Shown here one piece after another: positions 47,330-57,640 of a stretch of DNA of 64,000 bases (positions are counted from its first letter, which is position 1; every line of letters begins with the position of its first letter). Source of the stretch: Arcuatula senhousia (lineage: Eukaryota > Mollusca > Bivalvia > Mytilida > Mytilidae); contig OZ020313.1 of the NCBI GenBank assembly GCA_963971305.1, positions 27,196,602 to 27,260,601 on the forward strand. Reading direction: 5' to 3'. The notes under the pieces are model-generated. The model saw only the letters and a list, made by a program, of their open reading frames with translations. It was not told where the DNA came from and ran no database searches. The position numbers and the translations under genes were made by a program.

Positions 47330-47776
47330 CCACATCATTCTGTATAAGTGACAGGTTATTTACGTCAAAAACGTAACTTTTTCTCTTTCGTTGTTGAATC
47401 ACAAAACTATTGTCACTTTCTATTTCTTGGTTGCGCATGGAATCTTGATAATAGAATGAAGGTTCATCCTTTCCTAAATCAATACATGAAATATCAGCTG
47501 AGTCGTTAAAAATTGCATGTTGTTTTGACTCATGCTTAGAAGAAGCCAATATATCCCCTTGTTCTAATTCTAAAAGAGATTCCTGAAAAACTGAGTTTTC
47601 GTCCTGCTCAGAATTTTCAAATGTTTTAAATGCTTCGTTAGATGATTTTTGAAACACTGAGTTTTCGTTCGGTTCGGAAGTGTCAAAACTTGCAAATTGT
47701 ATTGTCTGATTTCCTTCCGAATCCTGATATTCTGATAATTCTGATACATCACTCTCTGATAAGCTCATTTCACAAC
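47330..47776 (-). CDS. Possible internal exon encoding an acidic, serine-rich protein (unrecognised)
   Basis: On the minus strand a strong acceptor (ATTTTTTTTGTTAG, boundary at 47776) is followed by about 148 open codons up to the TRIM junction. The frame then continues 15 codons into the inverted LTR before a stop near 47283. The peptide is rich in Ser, Glu, Asp and Gln. It has an internal repeat (NENSVFQKS and DENSVFQES, each preceded by SE), two cysteines and a basic patch RKRK near the end, resembling a disordered, possibly nuclear, regulatory region. The acceptor, the long frame and the composition unlike its AT-rich surroundings favour a real exon. The truncating junction suggests the gene is broken here. 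No family is recognised. Confidence 0.45.
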
Positions 47777-47964
47777 CTAACAAAAAAAATTACTTATAAT
47801 AAAATAAGTATTAAAATCAACGTCAGTATGCTTTACTAATAGGTTAAAAACAAAGTTAATACTTTTTTATAAAACAACTGTCATAATGTTTGACATACTA
47901 ATTGATTGTCATACAAATGTACCACTTATATATAAACATTTCTCAAAGGAATTTTCCTTTAAAA

Positions 47965-48125
47965 ACCATAGTGGAAGCGAAATCAACCCACCGATGTATG
48001 AGACTACAAGGGAAACGAAACCATCCACGGATGTAGGAGACTGCAAGGGTAGCAAAATCAACCCACGGATGTATGATACTACAGTGGAAGCAAAAACAAC
48101 TCACAGATGTATGACTATGAGAGAC
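47965..48125. repeat. Minisatellite, about four units of 37-39 bp
   Basis: The unit GTGGAAGC(G/A)AAATCAACCC followed by A(C)GGATGTATGA.ACTACA recurs at about 47971, 48010, 48047 and 48084. The open frames on both strands across it are by-products of the repeat. Confidence 0.75.
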
Positions 48126-48140
48126 CACAGTGAAAAAGAA

Positions 48141-48346
48141 TTAACTATGGTGATACAATGGATCTTTGAGTCTAGGATTGGTTCTAATTTTCAACATGTC
48201 AACATTATTCAGATGGATTTTCATCAGATAATGCAGGTTTCCATAAAACAACCTTGCTTCAGCCTTCTTTAAACGTTCCATGGTGACACAGTCACAGATT
48301 CCTGCACAGACCACAACAAATAATTCATGCATGGATTTGCTCATTT
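48141..48346 (-). other. Possible minus-strand exon (unrecognised)
   Basis: A good acceptor (TCCATTTATAG, boundary 48346) is followed by 66 open codons to a stop at 48141: a MSKSMHELFVVVCAGICDCV start, then KKAEARLFYGNLHYLMKIHL. Composition is more protein-like than neighbouring frames. It lies 5' of the 47330-47776 exon on the same strand but ends in a stop, so joining the two would need a donor upstream of it. Confidence 0.25.
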
Positions 48347-48399
48347 CTATAAATGGACTTGATAGGCAGGGTAACACTCATAATAGGTTCGCCTACATG

Positions 48400-48640
48400 T
48401 CAAAAGTAATGTGGTCTAGATAAAATTGGTAAGAAGTACAGACAGACATGTATAGTCATTGATTGACTGAGTGCAGAATTCAGAAGACACTTAGATAGAT
48501 AGACATTATCGTAGAAGATAAGAGCAGATGGCAGTTTGTGATACACTTGAAAACATTTTTCTATGGTATTAGGTTCAACTTCTGGGATCTTAATTCCCTT
48601 CTTTGTCAGAATATACCTGTGAACTGAGCTGTAAACTTTG
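48400..48640 (-). other. Possible minus-strand exon (unrecognised)
   Basis: An open minus-strand frame. A donor-like CACAG/GTATAT (near 48617) and an acceptor-like TTCTGACAAAG (near 48605) fall inside it. Downstream it reads KGIKIPEVEPNTIEKCFQVY, then LPSALIFYDNVYLSKCLL, a plausible but unknown protein. It may belong with the two open blocks at 47330-48346. Confidence 0.2.
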
Positions 48641-48669
48641 CAAACAATTTTGATACAGAATCTCAATCA

Positions 48670-49215
48670 TCTCATATTAAGACATAATTTTTAAACTAAT
48701 GAAATCATGTTGCTATCACTCATCCTGAGTAATTCTAAACAATATATATTTCATATCTTTCTTTAAAGAAATATTTCAGAGATCATCTAAAAATTCTACT
48801 CAAACATTGACCCTTATGTCTCTAGAAGGAATTAGTTTGTTAAGTTTCTCTTACATTTTGAACAACTTATGCTCATGCATTAGCCTCTTTGGAAATTGTA
48901 GATTTATTAAGAAGTTAACTTAGAAGTTGTTGAGTTTTTTTTTTCATTGTCTTTATTCTTTTTATATATCTTCTATGATTATATTGTAGTAAATGTACCT
49001 CATGTTTGCATGTACATATGAATTGTATATCTTGTTTGCATATTTTTAAAAGTTAGTGTTTAGTTGAAGGCATTCCCAATTCTTCCCACATAATTCCTTG
49101 GGGGCACTCAGCTGTTTCACACCTGAGTTTTGGAGCATTTCGAAATTTACCACAGGTGTAATTTCTCCTTTCCCCCAAGTCATTACATTATAATTTCCTC
49201 TCCACTGTCAATATA
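48670..49215. other. Non-coding DNA, no recognised feature
   Basis: AT-rich with no supported feature. Confidence 0.35.
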
Positions 49216-49220
49216 ACCCA

Positions 49221-49362
49221 CTTATCATAGCCATCGGCTATAAGATGGAGCAGCGCTTCATCCCCCTTCATCATAGCCATCGGCTATTCATCGGAGCATC
49301 GCTCCTTTCCCTTTATCATAGCCATCGGCTATTCGATGGAGCAACGCTTCATCCCCCTTTAG
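49221..49362. repeat. Minisatellite, three units of about 45 bp
   Basis: TCATAGCCATCGGCTAT begins units at 49225, 49271 and 49316. Each is followed by a GATGGAGCA.CGCTTCATCC-like segment. The unit includes the short inverted repeat AGCCATCGGCT. Confidence 0.8.
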
Positions 49363-49369
49363 GATCCCC

Positions 49370-50390
49370 GGGTTGATATTGAGAGAGTGTCCGTGTCCAC
49401 GAGGCTTTAGCTAAGTGTCGTCGACAGGGGCCTGGAGCAAAATTCATTAGCTGAGGACTTGGCTTCCAAGGGCAAATTTTATAATTAGTTTATTTTGAAT
49501 AAATATTGATATATAATATTACTTTTGTTTTGTCAGCAGCAGACTCATGACTGATGAATTCATAGTGTATCAAATGGGCAACATAGACTTTGGAAAAGGG
49601 CATTGATATAACTTCTGGTATAAAACTAAGGTCTCAGTGCTCTGGAAGGGATAGTAGTTCCTGGTCTTTGATAGATAAGTCGGTGTTGGTTGTTTGTACA
49701 AGTATTATAATGAAGCCTATACATGGTGAAATATAGGCACTATAACTCATCCCATGACATTTTGCACTTGTATACGGAAGTGTAAGCATAAAGGATGAAA
49801 CTTACTATGCAGATACATGTATATATGAAACTTGGTATGCTAGTACATAATTTACTATAGTATTGCTCACACATAGACACATCAATTTCACACTAGCCTA
49901 TGGGATGAATTGAATAAATAGAAACTTATATAGTGTGATATAAGTGTTGTTTATTCAAGACATATCATAAACATGATAAATATATAAATACTATAATCCC
50001 TAGCATTATCTATAATCCCCCCTCAGGCTCACACACATTCCATCATTGCATGTAATACATGTAAACTTCTTATTTGGTAGTGGACAGTGTGGTTCTTTGT
50101 CTTCTCAAGTTACAAGCACTAGAAGGTTCATCAGTCTGAGTTTAGCTGCTGACTTGAAAAGTTTCTTTTTCAAAATTTTAGCAGTGCTGTTTTAAATTTT
50201 TGTACGGATTTTTGTGAAGTTTAGGTATCCAGTACAAATATGGTAACTCTTTATGTTCCTCTTTCATTGGAATATTGAAAGAGGACATAAAAGAGCTATG
50301 ATTGGCTATGATTTCATCATAAATAAATGTTTATAATGAAAAAAAAAATATTTTGTCGCGACCCGTTTGAAAAAAAATATTTTGTCCGCG
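49370..50390. other. Non-coding DNA, no recognised feature
   Basis: No supported gene. The 49845-49930 region repeats AAACTT.(C/G)TATGC words. The last ~60 bases have two AAAAAATATTTTGTC words just before the hammerhead unit. Confidence 0.35.
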
Positions 50391-50397
50391 CTCTGAA

Positions 50398-50770
50398 AAA
50401 TCGAAATCACTGGGCGATAACCGCTGCTGGTGGACCAGAGGTCCCCGAGGGTAATCACAAGCCTGGTAGTCAGACTTGTCTGACACGAATTACCATAAAA
50501 TTTTTAATATATTGTCGCTGAAATTTCCGATTGTTAAATTCAAAATTTATGAAAACACCAGGTTTCTTTCCTTGTAATGCACATGGTCGATATCCTCGGT
50601 GCTGGATTTGGCTTCCTTGTTCGAACGTTTTGGTTTTGAGTACTTTTCGTTTTCAACTGTTTTGGAATTTGACCTTCCAATGTTTTGGTTTAAATGCTAC
50701 TGATGAGAGGTTACTCCTTGAAATATCGATATATAGCATATCCAAATTAACCGTTTATACCCGCGTTTTG
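50398..50770 (+). repeat. Hammerhead-unit family 2, copy 2 (intact core)
   Basis: Homologous to 24657-25066. It has the shared block GCTGCTGGTGGACC with TCCCCGAGGG (50429-50453), GTCAGACTTGTCTGACACGA (an inverted repeat around CTTGT), GCACATGGTCG, and the ribozyme near its 3' end. Non-coding. Confidence 0.8.
50694..50739 (+). ncRNA. Hammerhead ribozyme, family 2, intact core
   Basis: Stem I is ATGCTA/TAGCAT (50694-50699, 50734-50739, six pairs). The CTGATGA box is at 50700-50706. Stem II is GAGG/CCTT with a five-base loop (50707-50719). The GAAA box is at 50720-50723. Stem III is ATAT/ATAT with a CG loop (50723-50732). The cleavage residue is A50733. All core positions are kept; A at the cleavage site is permitted but less usual than C. 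Activity is a prediction. Confidence 0.85.
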
Positions 50771-50774
50771 GTAT

Positions 50775-51525
50775 CTGTAATTCTGATCAAAACAAAAAAC
50801 CAAGTCCCCCCTTTTCAAGTTAAATGGTCCGTCCCTATAATGTATATTTCTTTTTGAAAAATAATAATCTCTATATCTCATTGCAGATTGTTGATAGTTT
50901 AGTTGTTTTATGTTTGACTTTGTGTGCGTTTGTTTCATATTCGTCATTTGTGTGAACGTGAATTTGAGACTAACGATATTTTAATGCTCCCTTGTCGAGT
51001 AAGTTGGTATTTTACGCCCTTGCAAGACTATATAGGTTGTACATAGACGATCCTTTGGAACTTCTTTGCTGTTTTTGGTATTTTTTTTATGATTTCCTAC
51101 TTCATAATTAGCTAATGTACTAAACTATATTCATAAAAGGTATGCAACTTTATTTTTATTTTTTAAATAAATGATATATAAGAATGTACCTTGGCATCTA
51201 GCCATGTCCTTTCTGAACTGCCGAGTAAGTAACATCAACCCCCATTATTTATCCATCCGATGGCACATGGCGGTGCTACCAATAGAAAATGATGAAATAA
51301 AAAAATAACATGTAGTACTACGAATAAAATCAAACGATTTTGACTCAGAACAGGATAAAACTAGTTTGCCCAACAATCTGCCTCTTAATAACCTGTCAAA
51401 CAAACACAAAAGACAGAAGACAAGGATACTAGAAAGAAGTAAGGCTTTAACAAACACTCGCACACTTTTGATATAATTTTATTTCAACTTCCTGAAATAT
51501 TACATTGTGAATTTTCTCCTGTTTT
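50775..51525. other. Non-coding DNA with a small dispersed repeat
   Basis: CAAGTCCCCCCTTTTCAAGT followed by TAAATGGTC.GTC (50802-50835) recurs as the reverse complement at 62835-62865. Otherwise nothing is recognised; frames here are not supported. Confidence 0.4.
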
Positions 51526-51529
51526 CACT

Positions 51530-51905
51530 CATGAAATTTTTCGGAAGACATCATGCACTTATAGACAAATATGGGATTTCGATCTCTCAGATGAGTGCAG
51601 ATGTTGGTTTGTCATAGGGTGTTGATTTGTCTTCCTTTACCGAATTTGACACGCTGAATGGACTATTGGCAACGCGACGGGTGTGCTATAGCAAACAGGA
51701 ACTGCTTACTCTTCCGGAGCACCTGAGTTCACTCTTGTTTCGACTGGAGTTCGCGTTGTTGATTGATATTCAGTTGTTTTGTGTTTCCATGTTTTACATG
51801 TTGTCTGTTTTTGTCCTGTTCTTGTTGGTGTTTGCTGGTTTTGTCTCTGCCCTTTCGGACTTTTGACATTCGGATACCCCATTGGTATCTCTGCTTCTTT
51901 CTTCT
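51530..51905 (+). mobile_element. Penelope-like element: last RT codons plus complete 3' tail
   Basis: Begins in the RT C-terminus (GRHHALIDKYGISISQMSAD, then VGLS and stop TAG at 51617-51619). It continues through the full tail: TTTACCGAATTTGACACGCT, AACGCGACGGGTGTGCTATA, CTTCCGGAGCACCTGAGTTC, TTCCATGTTTTACATGTTGT. It ends at CCCCATTGGTATCTCTGCTT plus TTCTT. This is the cleanest tail copy in the window and serves as the reference for the others. Confidence 0.8.
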
Positions 51906-51959
51906 TTCGGAATGTTTAAGATGATACATGTACATAAAACAAATGATGGTGAGGGAAGC

Positions 51960-52150
51960 AATTACTCACTCACAAGGCATTTGAATATCGAAAGTGTCAA
52001 GGGCAAACGAAATTCTTTGAAACAACAGATAACACACAAAACATATAACTCCGCAAATCACACATGTACCATAAAACAACAAGCTGCAATCAACAAGGCA
52101 AACTCGTATAGACACAATTGAGCACAGGTGCTTTGGAAGGGTGGACAGTC
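51960..52150 (-). mobile_element. Degenerate Penelope-like 3' fragment
   Basis: Minus-strand resemblance to the tail. In plus orientation AATCAACAAGGCAAACTCGT, then GAGCACAGGTGCTTTGGAAG, corresponding to GAGTGAACTCAGGTGCTCCG elsewhere. It lacks the terminus. Confidence 0.4.
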
Positions 52151-52159
52151 CATCTTAAG

Positions 52160-52915
52160 GAAGGCCAATCTTCATGTTTCAGAATTTCAGTGTGATTTCG
52201 GAACTTTTCTAGACTTTACCTTTATATATTGAAGATTTTTTTTGCACACTGACCCCTTCTTTTTATGTTATTTTCTGATTATATAGATCTTAACAACCAA
52301 CTGTATAAGATTTCTTAAAATTCTTAATACAACTTCAAGGCTCCTAAGGCTAAAACGTCCGAATGTTAACGTAATGTAAATTCTAGATGAATCTGATTCC
52401 CGCCAAATTTTTGACGTCATTTATCTCGAAAATTGGCACACGGACCTATCATTTTCTTATTGGTATTTGATCGAGGAAACAATCGTCTATCGTTTCCACC
52501 ACAAATAATAAAATATTCGATATAAAAAAGTTAAGCAGTGACCTTCCTTAATTGCAACACATCTGTCAAGTAAACAAGAACCAGCATGGTGATAATTATG
52601 TAAAATTCTAAAACGAACCTACTTCAGATATGTGTTAATTTGGGATATATTTTCCTGCATTTGTATACTCGACTACTCAACATGATCCTGTGTAAGTGTG
52701 GAAAACCTTGATATATACCAAAGCCTTATGTACAAATGTAATCTCTATAAGCTTGGGCAAGTTATGTAATTAAACAAGAAGGATGCCAGAACGTAAATTT
52801 GTCAATAAGCATTCTAAAATTTTCTACATGTAAATATGAAGCCAACTTGCTATATGAAATGAAAAATCAATGAGAAGATGACTGGTTAGCAAAATGATAT
52901 AATCATTATAATTAA
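52160..52915. other. Non-coding DNA including dispersed repeat copy (52385-52475)
   Basis: The segment 52385-52475 is the reverse complement of 10000-10075 (CCCGCCAAATTTTTGACGTC and GCACACGGACCTAT). The remainder shows nothing recognisable. Confidence 0.45.
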
Positions 52916-52920
52916 TTTCA

Positions 52921-53197
52921 GGGGGTACAGAACACCTATGGGAAATAACTCTTAAATATCACTTGAACGTTTTAGTTAGGCACAATTATTCAAAGAAATC
53001 AAGCTTCTTGATGATCAAAATATAAAATGTTGAAACTCCATTACATGTATGTTCACTGAAAAAATTCCTAAGAAACTTATGGTTCGATTTTCTTAAGATT
53101 TAAGAATTGATTTATATGACTAAAGTACATATTTTTGCAAATTTTCATGAAAATTAAACGACACAATTTTATTTTAGCCAAAGTGTTGGGTACCCCC
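52921..53197. mobile_element. 277-bp MITE with TTAA duplication (copy 2, inverted)
   Basis: Reverse orientation of 2144-2414. It starts GGGGGTACAGAACACC and ends GGGTACCCCC. TTAA is intact on the right (53198-53201) and mutated to TTCA on the left (52917-52920). Confidence 0.8.
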
Positions 53198-53382
53198 TTA
53201 AGGTAAAAAACATAGTAAAATTAAAAAATATATTAATCTACAAAACTAGAAACTTATAAGCGGAGTTTTTAAAACAGGAAGAAAATACTTCACCAAAAGT
53301 AAACATCGCTAACAGCATAAAATCCATAACTTTCCGGATAGAATGGATGTTTATTATATGAATGAGTCTTACCTACAGTCAG

Positions 53383-54235
53383 ACAGACGTAATAATTAGT
53401 CTTAGATTTTTTTTCAAATTTTTGGTTGTTTTGGCAGGGATTTTGGTGACAGGCATCATTTTCCGGAAATATAAAATTCATTCAAGAGATAAAAACAAAA
53501 AGTTACTCAATACACAATGAAATTGTAAATGGTGGGTTTTTTAATTTTGTAAAATAAAGGTAATGACAAAACCTGAAAAAATCACAATTTCAAAGAAGAA
53601 GATCCAACGATGAAATTATGAAGACACACTGAAGATGCTGAAGATCACAATGGTCCTGAATCGGTAAAGGCATTTTAAATGAGACTGTTATGTTGGATTA
53701 TGATGCAATCTAAGGATCCGGTAGTGACTAAAACACTTATTCCACATCTCATTATTTTCTATGCTTGAAGGTCACAAAAGGTATAGAAGCGTGATCATAT
53801 CAGCATATTGGAAAACCATAATCTAATTTAAACACGGACCAATTATACCCTGTGAAATATTTCTTTTTTTCCCAACATTAAACGGGACATACAAGGAAAA
53901 TAAGATAAAACGTCTTTTAAAAAAGTAACTGTGTATTCAATTCTTACCAAGCTCTACGTGTTTATATACGCAAACAGGTTTTCGGATGAAGCCGTCGAAG
54001 TTCCAATACTCCCAAGAAGCTCACGCATTAGAGTTTCTTCGTTATAGTTGATAGCAGTACAGCTACAACGGTAAAAACATTGGAGGCCACACATCTTTAA
54101 TCCAATCTTATCATATATTGCCAATACTACAGAAGTGATGTCAGAATGAGAAAAATCTCCAATTTGAATTTTTCCATCAATTAAGTGGATGTTTACATAA
54201 AACCAAACTAACAAGATCATCCATGAAATACCCAT
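53383..54235 (-). pseudogene. Broken secreted protein gene with PAN-like and EGF-like parts (two exons)
   Basis: Exon 1 (54235-53948, minus strand) starts with an ATG and a signal peptide (MGISWMILLVWFYVNIHL), then a PAN/apple-like segment (KMCGLQCFYRCSCTAINYNE). It ends at the donor G/GTAAGAAT. Exon 2 (53462-53383) encodes ENDACHQNPCQNN, the start of an EGF-like module, continues to NYYVC and ends at G/GTAAGACT. Three lesions are visible: a one-base shift putting a TAG just before the exon-1 donor, an acceptor AG changed to GG (TATATTTCCGG), and likely loss of EGF and PAN cysteines. Phases at the exon junction agree (G + AA), supporting a former gene. Later exons were not found. Confidence 0.55.
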
Positions 54236-54239
54236 TGTT

Positions 54240-55145
54240 TGCGTACAAAAAAATAAATTGAAGTGTGGATCTTATTTTTAAAAGACGTATTTCATTCCAC
54301 ATTAACAATTTGGTTTTTATGCACTCTAATGATGCAGCTATCACCTTTATTTTTTGTATATGGGTATAAGTATTTGAATTAGAAAATGTAACGGTATTGA
54401 ATTATAATTAGCTACATATATATAGAATGTATGAACAGAATATCATTAATCTTTGTTGCAATAATGTGCATCCTTCAATTCCCCCATTCAAAAGCTTTGT
54501 ATCAATACACTCTAAGTTTATTTACGCAACCTTCCCATCGGCTAATTCTGTATATGGGTATAAATATTAAAATGATGTAACAAAATGGTCTGTTACAAAT
54601 TATCTTAATTAAAATGTTTAAACGATATAATTATTCTTAATTGCAACAATGTGCATTCTATGATCCGACCTGTATGTTATATAAAATAATTTAGATAGTT
54701 TTCAGAAAATGGTAAGTGAATCCTGTGATGTCAATTTTTATACCATTGTGAAAATTCATGAAGCTTTTGATTGCACCTCGTTTCTATAAATTTAATATCT
54801 CCTTTATCCCGATAATATTGATTAAACTATATGGTACGTTTAATACTTATAGAATTGCAATTTCTGTATCTCTCTTCGTCTCCCCACATCTCCTTGCGCG
54901 CGTCTAGTTTATATAGAAAAAGGAGAAGTGTAATATTTTTTATATATATAATTTTCGCATATTAAATGCCTTCCGAAGACAACAAAGCGCATCTCATATA
55001 TCAAGATATCAATAAGCGCTCAAGACGTCCTATGCATTTTTCTACAAAACTTTATAAGTGTGTAGCCCATCAAACCAGAATTGCACATACATTGTATCCA
55101 TATTTCCCGAACTATGCAAGACAACTCATATTTCATATTTCAAGT
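54240..55145. other. Non-coding DNA, no recognised feature
   Basis: AT-rich sequence that would be upstream of the broken PAN/EGF gene. No promoter motif stands out. Confidence 0.35.
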
Positions 55146-55149
55146 ACCT

Positions 55150-55290
55150 GTTGTGTGTTTCGTGTTTTGAACTTCCAAACTACTGGTATTTCCTTTCAAC
55201 AATCATTTTAATTTATCGCTGCAGATGAGAGGTTAATGTCGTAATGCCCACAATTTTACAGCTTACACGTAATAACCAAATTAACTCTGT
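55150..55290 (+). repeat. Hammerhead-unit family 2, relic
   Basis: Retains the order GTGTTTTGAACTTCCAA, GCTGCAGATGAGAGGTTA, CAGCTTACA, CCAAATTAACT seen around the family-2 ribozymes. CTGATGA has become CAGATGA and stem II and GAAA are lost. Confidence 0.5.
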
Positions 55291-55294
55291 TTAT

Positions 55295-57250
55295 TGATGC
55301 CCAATTTGAGACTGATATTTAACTATTTTCCTGTATACATATTGTTTTTTAAAATACAATTTTTTGGAAATATGATACCTAATGACAAACATTTATATTA
55401 TCTTTTCATGAATGATATAACATTTTATTTGAAAAAAAAATTACGTCATTAGACACTGTGTTCATATTTCAAAGAACATAGATTTTTACCATTTTAGTTT
55501 GAGGAAGTTTTCCCATCTATCTCAAAGTAAATAAAAATAGATTTTTATTCTGGTTTTTTTCTCAAATGCCCGACCACCTTTTTCACCCTTTTAGTCCGTT
55601 CTAACGTTATGCTTTATTGAACACCTATCAACCGATCCTTTTAGTAGCCTTAGTTTTTCGTCCTTTTTTACTATCTTTGGATATTTTTTTTTATTTTGGT
55701 TAGAAATATAATTATTTGATAACAGTTATAATGGACTTTTGATTTGTTCAACCTTCCAACGTGTATAACTGCCAAAACGTGACTTGGCTTAACATGTAAA
55801 AGATCCACTTTAAATTACTTGTTGGTATTACGTGTAAATCTGCAGCTTTTATTTCTGGTTAAATTATTTTTGATTTAATATATAATCAATAACAGTTTGT
55901 CATCTTCACAGATTCATTGCACTCCAAAGAATATTGTCCTTTTCAGTTAAGAAATTAATTCCGGGAATGTACGACTCGACTGACATTTTTCGAACACATA
56001 CATGTAATTAATGTCTCAACTGGTTACTCAATCATGGTGCACTTTATCTTACTTGCCTATAATTTATCAAGCTTTACTGTAATTTATTAAAGTATTATGT
56101 AAAAACGCAATGAATAGAACATTTTTGAAAATATATCATGGTATAGTACAGTGGAGTTTTATAAATCAATGGAAAAAGGCTTATAAAATTTTGGCTTGTA
56201 GAATATTTGAACTATTTTTCATGTTATGACTAAGCATGCGAACTCGTGCGAAAAAAAAATCAGAATTGTTTCATGATTAATAAAAATATTTTAATAGATT
56301 TTTATAGTAAAAATTGAACAGAGATTTAAAGAAATCCACGGGAGTATAACATAGTGACCAGGAAGAGCATTTGCTTGATAATCCTTTCAAAGTCTTTTTT
56401 AATCTCCTATTGTTGATCCTTTAAATTATGTTCAGGTAGACCTATACCTGGCTGTTCCGTCAGATTATTTAACACTTTTTTTAAATAAATAAATTGTTTA
56501 CAATTAGGTTGCATTTGTATATGGAAAACTTTTTTGTTTGATAAGAAAAATAAGATAAAATCCTGTTTCTTGTTTTCAGAGTACGTATTAAAAAAATACT
56601 TCTCTTTCTAAAATGAAATTCTATCTAGAGACAAAAAAAATAGATTTTATTTTATTTCTAGAACTCAAATGGACTGTAGCAAAAATTAAGAAAGAGACAT
56701 AACTATATCATGTATGTCAAAAATATCAAAGGTCCTACAAATGTTTAATACAAAAGCGTTTAGTTTATTTATGCTGTATATGCATATGTATATGCATATG
56801 TGCAAGGCGTAACGTCTCACCACAGCATTAAAACAAAAACAAAACAGAAACAAAAACAAACAATTAACCGGTCGAAAATCAGAAGTATCGAAAAAAATCA
56901 TCCATAACACAAAAGGTCGAAAATTTATGCCAATCCCGCATAGATGAAATCAATCATGTGCAGTGTAAGAAACCTGGTGGGTTATTTACGATTTATTACT
57001 GAGACAAATGTTTGATTTATGAAGTTATTTCAGGACATTTGTGTGATACTCACCATGAAGTTTTGGTTTATCAATTCATTAGATAGTTTTTATATATTTA
57101 CATTAAATACATTTAAGTAGTTATTGTAAATTTGATTTTACATGTAATAAATTTATATTTTTGAAAAAAAATCCATCCCGAAGGAAAAAACTGACACAAA
57201 GATCCTAACGGGATTTAAAACAATTTTCTGCAGTCAAGATACAATAACAA
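55295..57250. other. Non-coding DNA, no recognised feature
   Basis: AT-rich. A TATGCATATG palindromic microsatellite lies at 56776-56800. Frames on either strand are not supported. Confidence 0.35.
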
Positions 57251-57254
57251 AAGT

Positions 57255-57460
57255 GGTATAAATAATGGTTTATTTTGTTATGCTGGATATCGATATTTCA
57301 AGAATTAACTTCTCATCAGCAGCATTTGAAGTTCAAAAACCATAAATAATAAATGAAAAGTACTCTAAGCTAAATAGCCAAATCCAACTCCAAGGATATC
57401 GAACATGTGCAGTACAAGGAAAGAAGTCTTGCGTTTTAAACAATTTAGAATTCAACAATT
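57255..57460 (-). repeat. Hammerhead-unit family 2, partial copy
   Basis: Minus-strand copy containing the 3' half of the unit: CTTGTACTGCACATGTTCGA, TATCCTTGGAGTTGGATTTG, GAGTACTTTTCATT, then the ribozyme and the post-cleavage tail. Confidence 0.7.
57280..57325 (-). ncRNA. Hammerhead ribozyme, family 2, core intact, stem II weak
   Basis: Minus strand: stem I ATGCTG/CAGCAT (57325-57320, 57285-57280), CTGATGA (57319-57313), GAAA (57299-57296), stem III ATAT-CG-ATAT and cleavage residue C57286, the canonical base. Stem II (GAAG/TCTT) has one A-C mismatch and two wobbles, so activity may be poor. Confidence 0.8.
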
Positions 57461-57589
57461 TAAGAATCGGAATATCAATAGGATTGTACAGAAAATAACC
57501 AAACCCTGAAATGTTGATTTTCTTCTGTTTCTGTATTACTTGATACGAAATGAAAATTACAAGAAAGTAAAAGGTAATAAATTTTGTAA

Positions 57590-57640
57590 CACTTGTCTTC
57601 AAGACTCATAAGAGGCGCTTTACTTGGAATATTAATAATG
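57590..57640 (-). repeat. Hammerhead-unit family 1, relic
   Basis: The minus strand reads AAAGCGCCTCTTATGAGTCT, the stem I strand and a mutated CTGATGA box (CTTATGA). The GAAA/cleavage part is gone. Confidence 0.55.

Noticed and set aside
47886..48272. 128-codon plus-strand open frame
   Set aside because: It spans the 37-39 bp minisatellite and owes its length to the repeat; the same region is open on the opposite strand for the same reason.
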